DNA from: Salinivirgaceae bacterium
Lineage (GTDB): Bacteria > Bacteroidota > Bacteroidia > Bacteroidales > SZUA-534
Length of the DNA stretch: 41,979 nt
Direction: 5' to 3'
Assembly (NCBI GenBank): GCA_017617355.1
Contig: JAFZWI010000007.1
Location: forward strand, 1-41,979
Positions 33,201-41,452 of the stretch are shown one piece after another. Numbering within the stretch: position 1 is the stretch's first letter; each line of letters begins with the position of its first letter. A program made the position numbers and the translations under genes. The notes beneath the pieces were generated by a model. It was given only the letters and a program-made list of their open reading frames with translations, did not search any database and had not been told where the DNA came from.

Positions 33201-34883
33201 AATGATGCTCTTGGGTTATTCAAGATTACAAATGAAGACACTGTGCTTATTGATATGTTTGGTAATTATTTAGAAGACCCAGGAACGGCATGGACAGTTG
33301 CAGGAATTGCTAATGCCACAAAATATCACACCCTCATTCGCAAAGACGGAATCATCTGTGGTTCAACCGATTGGTCGGAACAAGCAGGAACCGACTCGCT
33401 TGACAGCCAATGGATTGTGAAAGAGTGCGACGATTTCAGCAGCATTAGACAACACGGTGTGGGACGCTATGCCAAGATAATGAGTTTCAATATCGAAGCA
33501 GCCGACAACGCCACTATCGACAATCAAAACAAGACAATAAGCATTGAAGCAGTTTACGGCACTGATGTTACCGCCATTGCTCCAAAAATGACATTCTCGC
33601 GTGGCGCAACCGCAACAATTGGCGGAGCTGAAATTCCAGCAACAATTGATTTTAGCAATCCGGTAGTAATAACAGTAACCTCGGAAGACGGCCTCACCAC
33701 AACAGAGTGGACAATAACCATTACCGTTGCGGCTCTGCCTTCAACTGCTGCCGAGATTCGCACATTCAGTTTTGCCAATGTCAAACCTTTGAGCGTCAAC
33801 ATAGATACTGCGGCAGCCAGCGTAAATGCGCTCTTTGACTACGGAATCGACCTTACCGCGTTGACACCTGTATTCACCATATCGGCCGCCGCATCGGTTT
33901 CTGAGACAACACTGAAAATAGATAGCTTGCAGCAATACACCTCGGTTAAGCCTATCGACTTCAGCTCTCCATGGACCGTGAAAGTGCAGGCTCAAGACCC
34001 GAAGGTTTCAAAACTTTGGACCATTAGCGCAAGCACCCTACAGCCTGAGTCTCTAACAATCTATCAGATACAATATACTGACAAAGACGCAAGTGCGTAT
34101 GTCGGCAAATTTGTTGCAACCATAGGCGTTATAACATCAATAAACGGCAAGGAGATATACATTCAAGATAGCGCAAGCGCATGGAACGGAATCCTTGTTT
34201 ACGATGCTAAGGAGGTTGTCAAAGACGCCAAAGTTGGTGACAAGGTTAAAGTTATAGGAACTGTAACCGAATACAGCACAATAACCGAAATTGAGCTTGC
34301 TAACATCGAGGTCATGAGCTCGGGCAACAGCGTTGAGCCAATAGTGATGACTATCGAAGACTCTGAGTTAGAGGCTTACGAAGCCGTGCTTGTCACCTTT
34401 AAGAACGTAACTTGCAAGCGCATCGACCAAAAGAACGATTACAACAATTACATTATCGAAGACGCAACCGACACTCTGACTGTCTACAACAAGTACAGAT
34501 TAGACATCCAAATGATTGTCGATTCGATTTACGATGTAACCGGCATAATGCACTACTACCCTGCCGGTAAAGTTTACGAGATTATTCCGCGCACACCAGC
34601 CGATATTGTCAAGATTGAGAAGGAATACAACGGCGGCAACGAAAATGGCGGCAACAATAATCCGAACGCCATAAGCAATGCAGTGGCAAACATCAGCATC
34701 TATGCCTACAACCGCACTGTTGTTGTTGAGAATGCCAACGCCGACATTGCCATATTCGACGTCAACGGTCGAATGGTTGCCAAACGCACGGCTAACAACA
34801 GCCGCATCGAGATGCAACTGCCAAAGAACGGACTGTACATTGTGAAGGTTGGCTCAACAAGCCAAAAAGTTATTCTGAAATAG
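30282..34883 (+). CDS. Large secreted multidomain protein: jelly-roll, Ig-like, OB-fold, lamin-tail domains with T9SS sorting tail
   Basis: 1533 residues. After a signal peptide (to about residue 25, ending TAWGA) come a jelly-roll-like domain (about 30-195), an Fn3-like domain, an OB-fold (about 385-500: VVRVKGLVTGIKN; IGDSVYVEGKVLYY), Ig-like domains including a Big_5-like one (APANAATNVATNVNLIISFD), a lamin-tail-like domain (about 885-1050: ELFFSEYCSGSGQNKYYEIY), further Ig-like repeats (two TTEWTITITVAALPS/LWTISAST-type ends), a second OB-fold (about 1265-1350: VGKFVATIGVITSINGKEIY), and a T9SS type A tail (VFDVNGRMVAKR-like; ends GLYIVKVGSTSQKVILK). No nuclease domain is present although OB and lamin-tail domains often accompany secreted nucleases. 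The first two thirds are clearly AT-richer than the last third, suggesting a mosaic. Confidence 0.88.
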   Translation: MKTKHLLKRTCLSLALLIGAGTAWGAVGTKTEGFETATAGSAYQGTVTVTTDKSDCGIGWEIYYGCVSTSSKISGINSAAIRLYKSDKDNDYGYIKTTTAIDGLSKVTFNAKSATSGDAKIKVHILYSANNTVWDTIKSDTTFASSSKSYSFNIPNGGKYFQIAISKNSIKPSKNIQLTIDDVVFTYTYTDETDPELSIASEPLAIKGKSIDFSVTATEDCKVYYKAVAHETEVPSADDVIATNTYTQCAENEATTVTVSGLTKATTYNIYFVAVDDAGNYKEVPYSKTNVTTLSTWSEVTTVSSNKLYSGESATIEWTTEDIAADANVKIELYNGTEWSTLVASTANDGSENITIDANTAYGTKYKLRVSLVSDETISAESEEFSIIPSITINELLTNIGSNGESNYKSKVVRVKGLVTGIKNNSYRNIILQNGNSAIYVQYCDKYNDTHVSIGDSVYVEGKVLYYNNGKFLAIGTNSSHAQVTIINHDNNLPEPTIVSLADVHSTAFLGKIVKLQGVTYNGTKKYLQNSTDTIGFYSNMCQNNVTLLSNRKYDIIGAIGYYSDYQIWPRSFDTAAVSYTGKDRTYTIDDIYLYSNDTTLSALTIGGKSVNMDFQKKADTVFFVNFNNCKGIAATANHAKARILTVKVNGNAVATADLATKTLKENDIVSITVEAEDGTVGTRDIRILKDLRSFSFAELQNSTFNTNNTISLSWTQQKVDNFDLYFTAGEISVKLNDNVLTSTNTTLNYTVSNGIYGTGYIKAVATADNEALDSLAVTINDTQAPAALKLAPANAATNVATNVNLIISFDEAVKVAEEAKMKANTVEAKIVVINDTAIKAYFEKLDYATEYTVTLPAGSVTDAAGNTPTLNWKFTTRPQPVPELFFSEYCSGSGQNKYYEIYNPKDEDVDLSEYLIMIEKDGKGKWEKGLLNLQGIILSENVYIVAIKDNRTDSLIKANADILTSNTTSFSGNDALGLFKITNEDTVLIDMFGNYLEDPGTAWTVAGIANATKYHTLIRKDGIICGSTDWSEQAGTDSLDSQWIVKECDDFSSIRQHGVGRYAKIMSFNIEAADNATIDNQNKTISIEAVYGTDVTAIAPKMTFSRGATATIGGAEIPATIDFSNPVVITVTSEDGLTTTEWTITITVAALPSTAAEIRTFSFANVKPLSVNIDTAAASVNALFDYGIDLTALTPVFTISAAASVSETTLKIDSLQQYTSVKPIDFSSPWTVKVQAQDPKVSKLWTISASTLQPESLTIYQIQYTDKDASAYVGKFVATIGVITSINGKEIYIQDSASAWNGILVYDAKEVVKDAKVGDKVKVIGTVTEYSTITEIELANIEVMSSGNSVEPIVMTIEDSELEAYEAVLVTFKNVTCKRIDQKNDYNNYIIEDATDTLTVYNKYRLDIQMIVDSIYDVTGIMHYYPAGKVYEIIPRTPADIVKIEKEYNGGNENGGNNNPNAISNAVANISIYAYNRTVVVENANADIAIFDVNGRMVAKRTANNSRIEMQLPKNGLYIVKVGSTSQKVILK

Positions 34884-34900
34884 ACAGATAACGAGCTCTG

Positions 34901-34938
34901 AAAAGCCGCGGTTCAACATTGAGCCGCGGCTTTTTTTT
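34901..34938 (+). terminator. Strong terminator after the large secreted protein
   Basis: AAGCCGCGG pairs with CCGCGGCTT around the loop TTCAACATTGAG, followed by eight Ts (34931-34938). It lies 18 bases past the stop. Confidence 0.93.
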
Positions 34939-35104
34939 GTGGCAGAGAATTGTGAAAAGGTTAAAGATTAATGATTAGAGGTTAATGATTAATGTGTAAA
35001 GAAGGCATAAAGCAAATGTAGGGACTCACTGAATGCGTCAGCAAACTGATGCCAAATATCCATTCAATCATTCAGTTAATCAATTATTCAATCCTTCAAT
35101 CCAT

Positions 35105-35145
35105 AAAAAACAACAAGCGCGATGGGAGTCTTGCCCGCATCGCGC
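35105..35145 (-). terminator. Terminator of the TlpA-like gene
   Basis: GCGCGATG (35117-35124) pairs with CATCGCGC (35138-35145). On the minus strand the hairpin is followed by TTGTTGTTTTTT, fitting termination of the gene ending at 35173; the other side also has CTTTTG, so it may work both ways. Confidence 0.8.
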
Positions 35146-35172
35146 CTTTTGTTTATGGTTTAAAGTTATGTT

Positions 35173-36321
35173 TTACAATCCCAAATGTTGTTTTACAGCC
35201 GCTTCAATCATTTCGCCGCGAAGGTCACGAGCAAGAATTGTACCGTCGGGACCAAAAAGAATAATGTGCGGAATGCCCAATACTCCGTATGCGTCGGCGC
35301 CAACACTGCTTTGCTCGGCCATAATCTGCGGATAGTTGATTCCCAACTCTTCAATGGCACGTTTGGTGTCTTCAACCCTATCGCTTACAGTGACACCCAA
35401 AACGTTGAGGTTCTTATCTTTATAACTATTGTAAACGTTGATTAAATTTGGTATTTCCTGACGGCACGGACCGCACCAGCTTGCCCAAAAATCAACCAGC
35501 ACATATTGTCCTTTGCCAACATAATCAGACAATTTCTGTGTCTTACCGTCATATTCAACCTCAAAATCAGTGAACATTGCGCCAACGGCAGTGGCTTTTT
35601 GTTTTTCGGCTGCTTCAGCCTGGCGTTTTATGGATTCGGCTTCGGATTCCAATAGCATGTTGACATAATTTTTAAACACTCCATTTTTTATTACGGGGTC
35701 CGCAATTGAGTCGAACAAGACGTTATAGCGGACAAATCCCCTCATTGAGGCGTAAATAACGGCGCCTTCCTCGTTGTTATGCTGCTTTACATAACCCATA
35801 AGATTATCCAGCGCCGAATCGCGAACAGCGAAATACTCTTTAAGAAGCTCTTCGTCGGGAGTTTCCTGACTTTGAAGCTGACGGCTCAACTCGCTGATAC
35901 GCACCGTGCTTTGGTCATAGAACTCGTCGAATTGATGCCACGATTGGTAAAATTCGCTGCCTTCGAGGTCGAAATAACCGTTGTGAACCGTCACTTTGGC
36001 CGTCTCGCCCGGAACCAGAATAAAATTGACATACGCCTGGCACGGAATGTTGCCCGGGAAAATAGCTTGAAGATAAATGTAGGTGGGATAGTCGGCTTTT
36101 GTCTCAAAATGGAACTTCTTGTCTTTCACGACAACCACCTCAACAGGTTTTTCCATACTGATGTTGAATTTCTCATTACCGATAAAAACGTTGTAAGCCG
36201 AATCGGTAATCGCCTCATCTACAAACCCTTCAACAACAAAAGTTTTGGATTTTTGGGTGCACGATGCCAGCAACCCAGCCGACAACGCACCACACATCAA
36301 ATAATTAAAAAGTTTGTTCAT
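35173..36321 (-). CDS. TlpA-like thioredoxin lipoprotein with N-terminal DUF4369-like domain
   Basis: 382 residues. A lipoprotein signal (MNKLFNYLMCGALSAGLLASC, lipobox LASC) is followed by a DUF4369-like beta domain (about 28-135: FVVEGFVDEAI; KVTVHNGYFDLEGSEFYQSW), a helical linker, and a TlpA/ResA thioredoxin domain (about 245-382) with VLVDFWASWCGPCRQEIPNL (WCGPC active site), and LGIPHIILFGPDG with the cis-Pro. Such proteins reduce disulfides in envelope proteins and are abundant in Bacteroidota, where an anchored lipoprotein faces the periplasm. The gene stands alone with its own terminator. Confidence 0.93.
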   Translation of the reverse strand: MNKLFNYLMCGALSAGLLASCTQKSKTFVVEGFVDEAITDSAYNVFIGNEKFNISMEKPVEVVVVKDKKFHFETKADYPTYIYLQAIFPGNIPCQAYVNFILVPGETAKVTVHNGYFDLEGSEFYQSWHQFDEFYDQSTVRISELSRQLQSQETPDEELLKEYFAVRDSALDNLMGYVKQHNNEEGAVIYASMRGFVRYNVLFDSIADPVIKNGVFKNYVNMLLESEAESIKRQAEAAEKQKATAVGAMFTDFEVEYDGKTQKLSDYVGKGQYVLVDFWASWCGPCRQEIPNLINVYNSYKDKNLNVLGVTVSDRVEDTKRAIEELGINYPQIMAEQSSVGADAYGVLGIPHIILFGPDGTILARDLRGEMIEAAVKQHLGL

Positions 36322-36453
36322 AATAAAAAGTGTTTGAGTTGTTTAACAATGAACAAACTTAAAAAGATATGACAGAAAAAGCAAAAAAAACATAACTCTT
36401 TCCGCCGATGCCGAAAATAAGATGTGACGAGTAAAGAGTAATAAAATTAACTC

Positions 36454-37560
36454 TTACACATTAAAGCGGAAGTGCATGATGTCGCCGTCCTCTGGCTCGT
36501 AGTCCTTTCCCTCGATGCCGATTTTTCCGGCGTCGCGGCAGGCCGATTCAGAGCCAAGCGTAACATAATCGATATATTTAATAACCTCGGCGCGGATAAA
36601 GCCCTTCTCAAAATCGGTATGGATGATACCGGCGCACTGCGGTGCTTTCATTCCGGCTTTGAATGTCCAGGCACGAGTCTCGTCAGGTCCTGTAGTGAAA
36701 TATGTCTTAAGATTTAATAGTTTGTAGGCAGCTTTAATCAGTTTCGCCACACCCGGCTCCTCAAGTCCCAAATCGTTCAGGAACATCTGACGTTCGTCGT
36801 AGCTTTCGAGTTCGGCAATGTCCGACTCAATGGCGGCACCTATAATCAGCACATCGGCGTTCTCGCCCTCAACGGCTTTTATTACTTTTTCTGTATAAGC
36901 GTTTCCGTTTTTCACCGATGATTCATCGACATTGCAGACATATAGCACAGGCTTGTCGGTGAGCAGATTAAGGTCGGTGAGCAACTCTTTTTTCACGGCG
37001 GCGTCAATTTCAACGGTGCGTGCCGACCTGCCCTGCATAAGAGCCTCGCGATATTGGGTGAGCAACTCAAGTTGCTTCTGCGCTTTCTTGTCATTGCCAA
37101 CTTTGGCAATTTTCTCAACCTTCTGAATGCGGCTCTCAACTGTCTCAAGGTCTTTGAGTTGAAGCTCGGTGTCGATGATTTCCTTGTCGGAAATTGGGTC
37201 AACCGGAGCACCACCCTCACGGACGATGTTGTTGTTATCGAAACAGCGCAGAACGTGGATTATGGCGTCGGTCTCGCGAATGTTTGCCAGGAACTTGTTG
37301 CCAAGCCCCTCACCTTTGCTGGCGCCCTTCACCAGTCCGGCAATGTCAACAATCTCGATGGTTGTTGGGATGATGCGTTTCGGATTGTCGATGGCTGCAA
37401 GTTTGTTCAGACGCTCATCAGGCACGGTTATGACGCCCAGGTTAGGTTCGATGGTGCAGAACGGAAAGTTGGCCGCTTGCGCCTTGGCGTTCGACAAACA
37501 ATTGAAAAGTGTTGATTTGCCTACATTTGGCAATCCTACAATACCGCATTGAAGTCCCAT
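36454..37560 (-). CDS. ychF: Redox-regulated ATPase YchF (Obg-family)
   Basis: 368 residues, full length for the family. The G1 motif is GLPNVGKSTLFNCLS, G3 is DIAGLVKGASKGEGLGNKFL, and the position of the usual NKxD reads YVCNVDESSV, the NxxE type that gives YchF its ATP preference. The C-terminal TGS domain includes TFKAGMKAPQCAGIIHTDFE, GFIRAEVIKYIDYV and the ending GDIMHFRFNV. YchF binds ribosomes and is implicated in stress responses and translation control. The start MGLQCGIVGLPN is standard. Confidence 0.97.
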   Translation of the reverse strand: MGLQCGIVGLPNVGKSTLFNCLSNAKAQAANFPFCTIEPNLGVITVPDERLNKLAAIDNPKRIIPTTIEIVDIAGLVKGASKGEGLGNKFLANIRETDAIIHVLRCFDNNNIVREGGAPVDPISDKEIIDTELQLKDLETVESRIQKVEKIAKVGNDKKAQKQLELLTQYREALMQGRSARTVEIDAAVKKELLTDLNLLTDKPVLYVCNVDESSVKNGNAYTEKVIKAVEGENADVLIIGAAIESDIAELESYDERQMFLNDLGLEEPGVAKLIKAAYKLLNLKTYFTTGPDETRAWTFKAGMKAPQCAGIIHTDFEKGFIRAEVIKYIDYVTLGSESACRDAGKIGIEGKDYEPEDGDIMHFRFNV

Positions 37561-37648
37561 TTCGTGTTATTTTAAAATTTGCCGCGAAAGTAGTAAAAAA
37601 GAGTAAAGACGAAAGTGTAATGAGTAAAGTCATAAAACGCAAGAGACA

Positions 37649-37677
37649 GGGGGTGAACAATACTTTTGTTCACCCCC
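37649..37677 (-). terminator. 12-bp perfect hairpin between prolyl oligopeptidase and ychF
   Basis: GGGGGTGAACAA (37649-37660) and TTGTTCACCCCC (37666-37677) form a perfect stem with a five-base loop, 16 bases past the peptidase stop on the minus strand. There is no good T run on that side, so it may act as an RNA 3'-end stabiliser rather than an intrinsic terminator. Confidence 0.55.
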
Positions 37678-37692
37678 ACCCCTTACAATTTC

Positions 37693-39804
37693 TCAATACT
37701 TCGGCGTCATCTTCAAATTGTAGAACGCAAACGAAAGTTGGTCGGCGCGTTCTTCAATTATCTTCGATGTCGGTTTGCCGGCACCATGACCAGCGTTGGT
37801 CTCGATGCGGATAAGCACTGGTGCAGCGCCCTGCTGATGCTCTTGCAGCGTGGCTGCAAACTTGAACGAGTGTGCCGGGACAACGCGGTCGTCATGGTCG
37901 CCGGTGGTGACGAGCGTTGCCGGATAAGCTTTGTTGGCAATGGTGTGCAACGGAGAATAACCCAGAAGATACTGGAACATTTCGGCACTGTCCTCGCTGG
38001 TGCCATAATCGATTGCCCAATGGCGGCCAATGGTAAACTTATGATAACGAAGCATATCCATTACGCCCACCGCCGGTAGCGAAACACCATATAAATCAGG
38101 CCGTTGGTTGACAACCGCGCCCACCAGCAAGCCTCCGTTCGAGCCACCTTGCAGCACAATGTTTCCGGCCTTGGTGTATCCTTCGGCAATCATATACTCG
38201 GCCGCAGCAATGCAGTCGTCGAACACATTCTGCTTGTTCATCAGCGTTCCGGCACGGTGCCATTCCTCGCCATACTCGCCGCCACCGCGAAGGTTCATCT
38301 GGCAATAGATGCCGCCCTGCTCAAGCCACACAGACTGCAAAATGCCGAAACCTGGCGTCAGCGTGATGTTGAAACCTCCATAGCCGTACATCCAAACCTT
38401 GTGGCTGCCGTCGAGTTTAATTCCCTCTTTATGAACGATGAACATCGGAATCTGAGAGCCGTCTTTGCTTGTGTAGAACACCTGTTTGGTCACGTAGCCG
38501 CTACCGTCGAAATCGATGTCGGTCTGGAGGTAAAGTTCTGATTTATTTGTATTAACATCGTATTTATAGATGGTCGATGGCGATGTGAACGTTTCCATAG
38601 TGTAGAAGGTGATGTTGTCATCCTTGTCGTCGTCGAAGCCATAGGCAGTGCCGATTTGCGGCAACTCAACATCGTGCAGATACTCACCCTTGAGCGAATA
38701 AACCTCGAAATGGCTCTGCGCGTCTTTGACGTATTCAGCAATCAGTTTGCCAGCCTTCACGCTCACCGACGCCAGCACATTTTCCTTCTCGGGAATCACC
38801 ACAGTCCAGTTTTTGCTGTCGGTTTTTGCCGGGTCGATGGCTACAAGACGATATTTAGGCGCGCCAAAGTCGGTCAGAACCAGCATTTTACCTTCACAAT
38901 TATCGACAACCGAATAGTTGTTGTCGAAATTCTCAACAATTCGTTTTATCGGCCCATTATTTTTCAAATCTTTGATATACAAAGCGTTGCCCGATGTTGA
39001 TTCAGCCACAGAAATGAGCATAATCGTCTCATCGTCAGAAACACCTACTGAAAACATCCACTCCGGATGCTGCGGGTCTTCGTAAATCAGTTTGTCATTT
39101 GCCTGAGTATCACCAATTTTATGATAATAAATCTTGCTGTTGACATTCTCGCCTGTCAGTGCGTCGCCGCCAGTAGGCTCGGGGAAACGTGTGTAGAAGA
39201 AGCCGTCTTTATACCACGCAATTCCCGAAAATTTAACCCATTGGATATGGTCGTCGAGAGTTTTGCCGGTGGCAATCTCTTTGACATACAGTTCGTTCCA
39301 ATCGGAACCCGCACGGGCAATACCATAGCCAAGGTAGCGGCCGTCGTGCGACACCGACACCGTCGAAAGCGCCACAGTGCCGTCATCCGACAGAGTGTTC
39401 GGGTCGAGTAGCTCAATCTCTTTGCCGCCCAAAGTATCGCTATAGTACATCACCGATTGGTTCTGCAATCCGTCCTTTTTATACCAGAAATAGTGCCCGT
39501 TCCACTTACGAGGCCTCGTGATTTTCTGATAGTTATAAATCTGCTCAAGCCGTTTTTTCACCTGCTCGCGGAATGGAATTTTCTCTAAATAGCCGAAAGT
39601 CAGTTTGTTCTGTTCGGCAACCCATTGCGCCGTCTCGTCGGAATTGTCATCTTCAAGCCAACGGTAAGGGTCGGCCACCTGTTGACCGAAATAAACGTCA
39701 ACAGTATCAACTTTTTTTGTCATTGGATAAGTGATTTTGTCGTTTTGGCAGCCTTGGGCTATCAGCACCAATAACGCTGCCGGAATAATAAGTTTGCCGT
39801 TCAT
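37693..39804 (-). CDS. Prolyl oligopeptidase family serine peptidase (S9A), lipoprotein
   Basis: 703 residues. A lipoprotein signal (MNGKLIIPAALLVLIAQGC) anchors the enzyme at the membrane. An N-terminal strand (KVDTVDVYFGQQVADPYRWL, the typical DPYRWLED motif) and a seven-bladed propeller precede the alpha/beta-hydrolase domain with Ser in LQGGSNGGLLVGAV, Asp in TTGDHDDRVVPAHSFKF and His in ETNAGHGAGKPT. Prolyl oligopeptidases cleave short peptides after proline. A second proline-specific peptidase gene occurs at 15247-16656. The promoter-like element lies just upstream; gene is probably monocistronic. Confidence 0.96.
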   Translation of the reverse strand: MNGKLIIPAALLVLIAQGCQNDKITYPMTKKVDTVDVYFGQQVADPYRWLEDDNSDETAQWVAEQNKLTFGYLEKIPFREQVKKRLEQIYNYQKITRPRKWNGHYFWYKKDGLQNQSVMYYSDTLGGKEIELLDPNTLSDDGTVALSTVSVSHDGRYLGYGIARAGSDWNELYVKEIATGKTLDDHIQWVKFSGIAWYKDGFFYTRFPEPTGGDALTGENVNSKIYYHKIGDTQANDKLIYEDPQHPEWMFSVGVSDDETIMLISVAESTSGNALYIKDLKNNGPIKRIVENFDNNYSVVDNCEGKMLVLTDFGAPKYRLVAIDPAKTDSKNWTVVIPEKENVLASVSVKAGKLIAEYVKDAQSHFEVYSLKGEYLHDVELPQIGTAYGFDDDKDDNITFYTMETFTSPSTIYKYDVNTNKSELYLQTDIDFDGSGYVTKQVFYTSKDGSQIPMFIVHKEGIKLDGSHKVWMYGYGGFNITLTPGFGILQSVWLEQGGIYCQMNLRGGGEYGEEWHRAGTLMNKQNVFDDCIAAAEYMIAEGYTKAGNIVLQGGSNGGLLVGAVVNQRPDLYGVSLPAVGVMDMLRYHKFTIGRHWAIDYGTSEDSAEMFQYLLGYSPLHTIANKAYPATLVTTGDHDDRVVPAHSFKFAATLQEHQQGAAPVLIRIETNAGHGAGKPTSKIIEERADQLSFAFYNLKMTPKY

Positions 39805-39822
39805 AATAAATGTTTTGCTATG

Positions 39823-39853
39823 CGAAAGTAGAAAGATAAAACATTATGCTCAA
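39823..39853 (-). promoter_or_regulatory. Promoter of the prolyl oligopeptidase gene
   Basis: On the minus strand TTG (39853-39851), 20 bases, then TACTTTCG (39830-39823), one mismatch to TAnnTTTG. The leader would be about 12 bases. A similar TACTTTCG lies before ychF at 37592-37585 but without an evident TTG. Confidence 0.5.
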
Positions 39854-39909
39854 AAAAATCTTATAACTTAAAACTTTAAAATCTGTATTTTTCGGCGCAA
39901 TAATCAGTT

Positions 39910-40143
39910 ATGCAACAGGCAATAAATCTATACGCCAACCACAAGCCCACCGACTGGCTTCCGACATCGGTGAAAGAGATGGCTGCGTGCGGCTGGGACC
40001 AGCCCGATGTGGTGCTGTTCAGCGGCGACACATGGATTTCAACCGCCGAACTCAAGGCCGGCACATATCTTGTCCGTTGCGGAACACAAGTGAGGACACT
40101 TGCTAAAATAATCGAGTATAGTAAACTGTTAAATTTAGTATAG
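39910..40143 (+). pseudogene. Truncated duplicate of the start of ygiQ fused to an unrelated tail
   Basis: 77 codons. The first 40 (MQQAINLYANHKPTDWLPTS to FSGD) are 36/40 identical to the start of the intact ygiQ at 41453; at the DNA level 39910-40029 matches 41453-41572 at 111 of 120 positions. After that the match stops abruptly and the frame reads TWISTAELKAGTYLVRCGTQ and a stop at 40143; AELKAGTYLVRCG resembles the end of a T9SS sorting domain, but this is weak. Radical-SAM cysteines are absent, so the product cannot be functional YgiQ. Best explained as the left-hand remnant of a duplication around the next two genes. Confidence 0.8.
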
Positions 40144-40173
40144 TTAAATTTATCATTAGAGAACCATACAACC

Positions 40174-40962
40174 ATGTTTACCAACCACGTAGAATACGAC
40201 GAACCCGATGACGGCGATAAAATATTAGGTTGCACATACTTGATTTTCGGCATTCTGGGAGCAATTATGCTCATAATTATGCTGTGCCTTGTTCCGGGGA
40301 AAGTGAAATATTTCAAGAGTGCCAAACGAATAATGGCTGAAGCCGTTTCGTTTTCGTTGTACGACTCCGTCTATTATTCTGGAACTTACACTTTCGCCTT
40401 TAAAGACGAAAACGATTCCACCATATATTTTTCAGAGGTAAAGGACAAATACGTCTATCGTATAGGGAAAAAATACGAATTTTTCTACACAAACAACGAG
40501 CCCCCCACAATCCAGACGCGCGAACCGCTGATTTTCCCGATAGTTTTTCTGGCACTGATGGGCGGAACGTTTGCGGGCATTGGCTTTATCCCGTTCTTGT
40601 ATCGGGCACGTAACCGGCGGCAGAACCGACGCTATTTCAGCGAATTTCCGCCGGTTAAGATTCTCGGGAGCCATGCCGAACCCGTTGCGGCGGTAATAAC
40701 CCGAATAAAAAAGAACGATTTGCCGCGGTCGAGTATGTTCTATCCAAAGTGGAAATCGTACTACACGCTGGAATGTGCCATGCCCGACCATAGCCGCACG
40801 TTCGAGAGCCGCCCCTTCTGGCTCGACCCCGAAGGCGTCTTCTGTGTGGGTGACGAGGTTACGGTGGTTATCGACAAATCGAAACCGGAGTGCTACATTG
40901 TTGATGTCACCGGTCTTTTTAATCATAAAGCGGAAGGAGGCGATTATGGACTTTCTGAATAG
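40174..40962 (+). CDS. Membrane protein with two TM helices and DUF3592-like domains, unknown function
   Basis: 262 residues. TM helices at about 18-42 (LGCTYLIFGILGAIMLIIML) and 118-142 (LIFPIVFLALMGGTFAGIGF) frame a small extracytoplasmic domain (SVYYSGTYTFAFKDENDST); a cytoplasmic domain follows (PVAAVITRIKKNDLPRSS; CVGDEVTVVIDKSKPECYIV). The pattern of a 'request' domain with conversion from property to Val-Asp-x-x-x-P resembles DUF3592, but assignment is tentative. It overlaps the next gene by 17 bases, and both lie between the two ygiQ start copies. Confidence 0.72.
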   Translation: MFTNHVEYDEPDDGDKILGCTYLIFGILGAIMLIIMLCLVPGKVKYFKSAKRIMAEAVSFSLYDSVYYSGTYTFAFKDENDSTIYFSEVKDKYVYRIGKKYEFFYTNNEPPTIQTREPLIFPIVFLALMGGTFAGIGFIPFLYRARNRRQNRRYFSEFPPVKILGSHAEPVAAVITRIKKNDLPRSSMFYPKWKSYYTLECAMPDHSRTFESRPFWLDPEGVFCVGDEVTVVIDKSKPECYIVDVTGLFNHKAEGGDYGLSE

Positions 40963-41416
40963 TTTCATTGATTACTATCGCGATGCGTTCACCTACGGCA
41001 ACTTGGCTGTACAGTTTGGCTTGTTTCTGGTTTTTATCGGCTTTCTATTTGAATTAAAACTGCTTGGAATAGGTTCGGTAAAGGTCTATGCCGAACTGTT
41101 CAACGTCAAGGACAGTGAAATTCGCGCAAGCGGATGCGGCTGGGAAGGCAACACCTACTATCCTGTCATTCATACCTATATGCCCGGAATAAAAACCCCG
41201 CTGTACCGCTACAAATACAAGGGAAAACTATATGTGAGCGCACCCAAACTAATCTCGAACCGCGCAAGTTACAATCCGCTGCCTGGGCCTTGTTATATCT
41301 ATATCAACCGAAGAAATCCGAAGCGCATCTATTCGCCCGAACTCAAAGGTGTGTTTCATATTATTTCCGGTATGGGATTGGCCACTATGCTGCTGCCGTT
41401 TATTTTAAACGTATGA
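40946..41416 (+). CDS. Small membrane protein coupled to the preceding gene, unknown function
   Basis: 156 residues from MDFLNSFIDYYRDAFTYGNL. TM helices at about 21-42 (VQFGLFLVFIGFLFELKLLG) and at the C-terminus (FHIISGMGLATMLLPFIL) flank a beta-rich domain with YPVIHTYMPGIKTPLYRYKY and GPCYIYINRRNPKRIYSPEL, similar in layout to the previous protein, so they may be paralogous DUF3592-like partners. The start is supported by an AAGGAGG five bases before the ATG (unusual for this phylum) and by the 17-base overlap with the upstream gene; the longer frame from 40775 lies inside that gene. Confidence 0.72.
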   Translation: MDFLNSFIDYYRDAFTYGNLAVQFGLFLVFIGFLFELKLLGIGSVKVYAELFNVKDSEIRASGCGWEGNTYYPVIHTYMPGIKTPLYRYKYKGKLYVSAPKLISNRASYNPLPGPCYIYINRRNPKRIYSPELKGVFHIISGMGLATMLLPFILNV

Positions 41417-41452
41417 TAATATTATAGCTATTTATTTAGTCGACAAACAATT

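Noticed and set aside
30282-34883. Secreted nuclease call for the lamin-tail/OB protein
   Set aside because: No endonuclease/exonuclease catalytic motif could be found in any of its segments.
40934-40940. AAGGAGG as evidence of foreign (non-Bacteroidota) translation signals
   Set aside because: It lies inside the coding sequence of the upstream gene (Lys-Ala-Glu-Gly-Gly) and can be chance; useful to support the start, too weak to suggest transfer.
40775-40945. Longer start for the second small membrane protein
   Set aside because: The extra 57 codons are an Arg/Ser/Pro-rich frame inside the preceding gene; the ATG at 40946 has a good ribosome-binding sequence and gives a sensible membrane protein.
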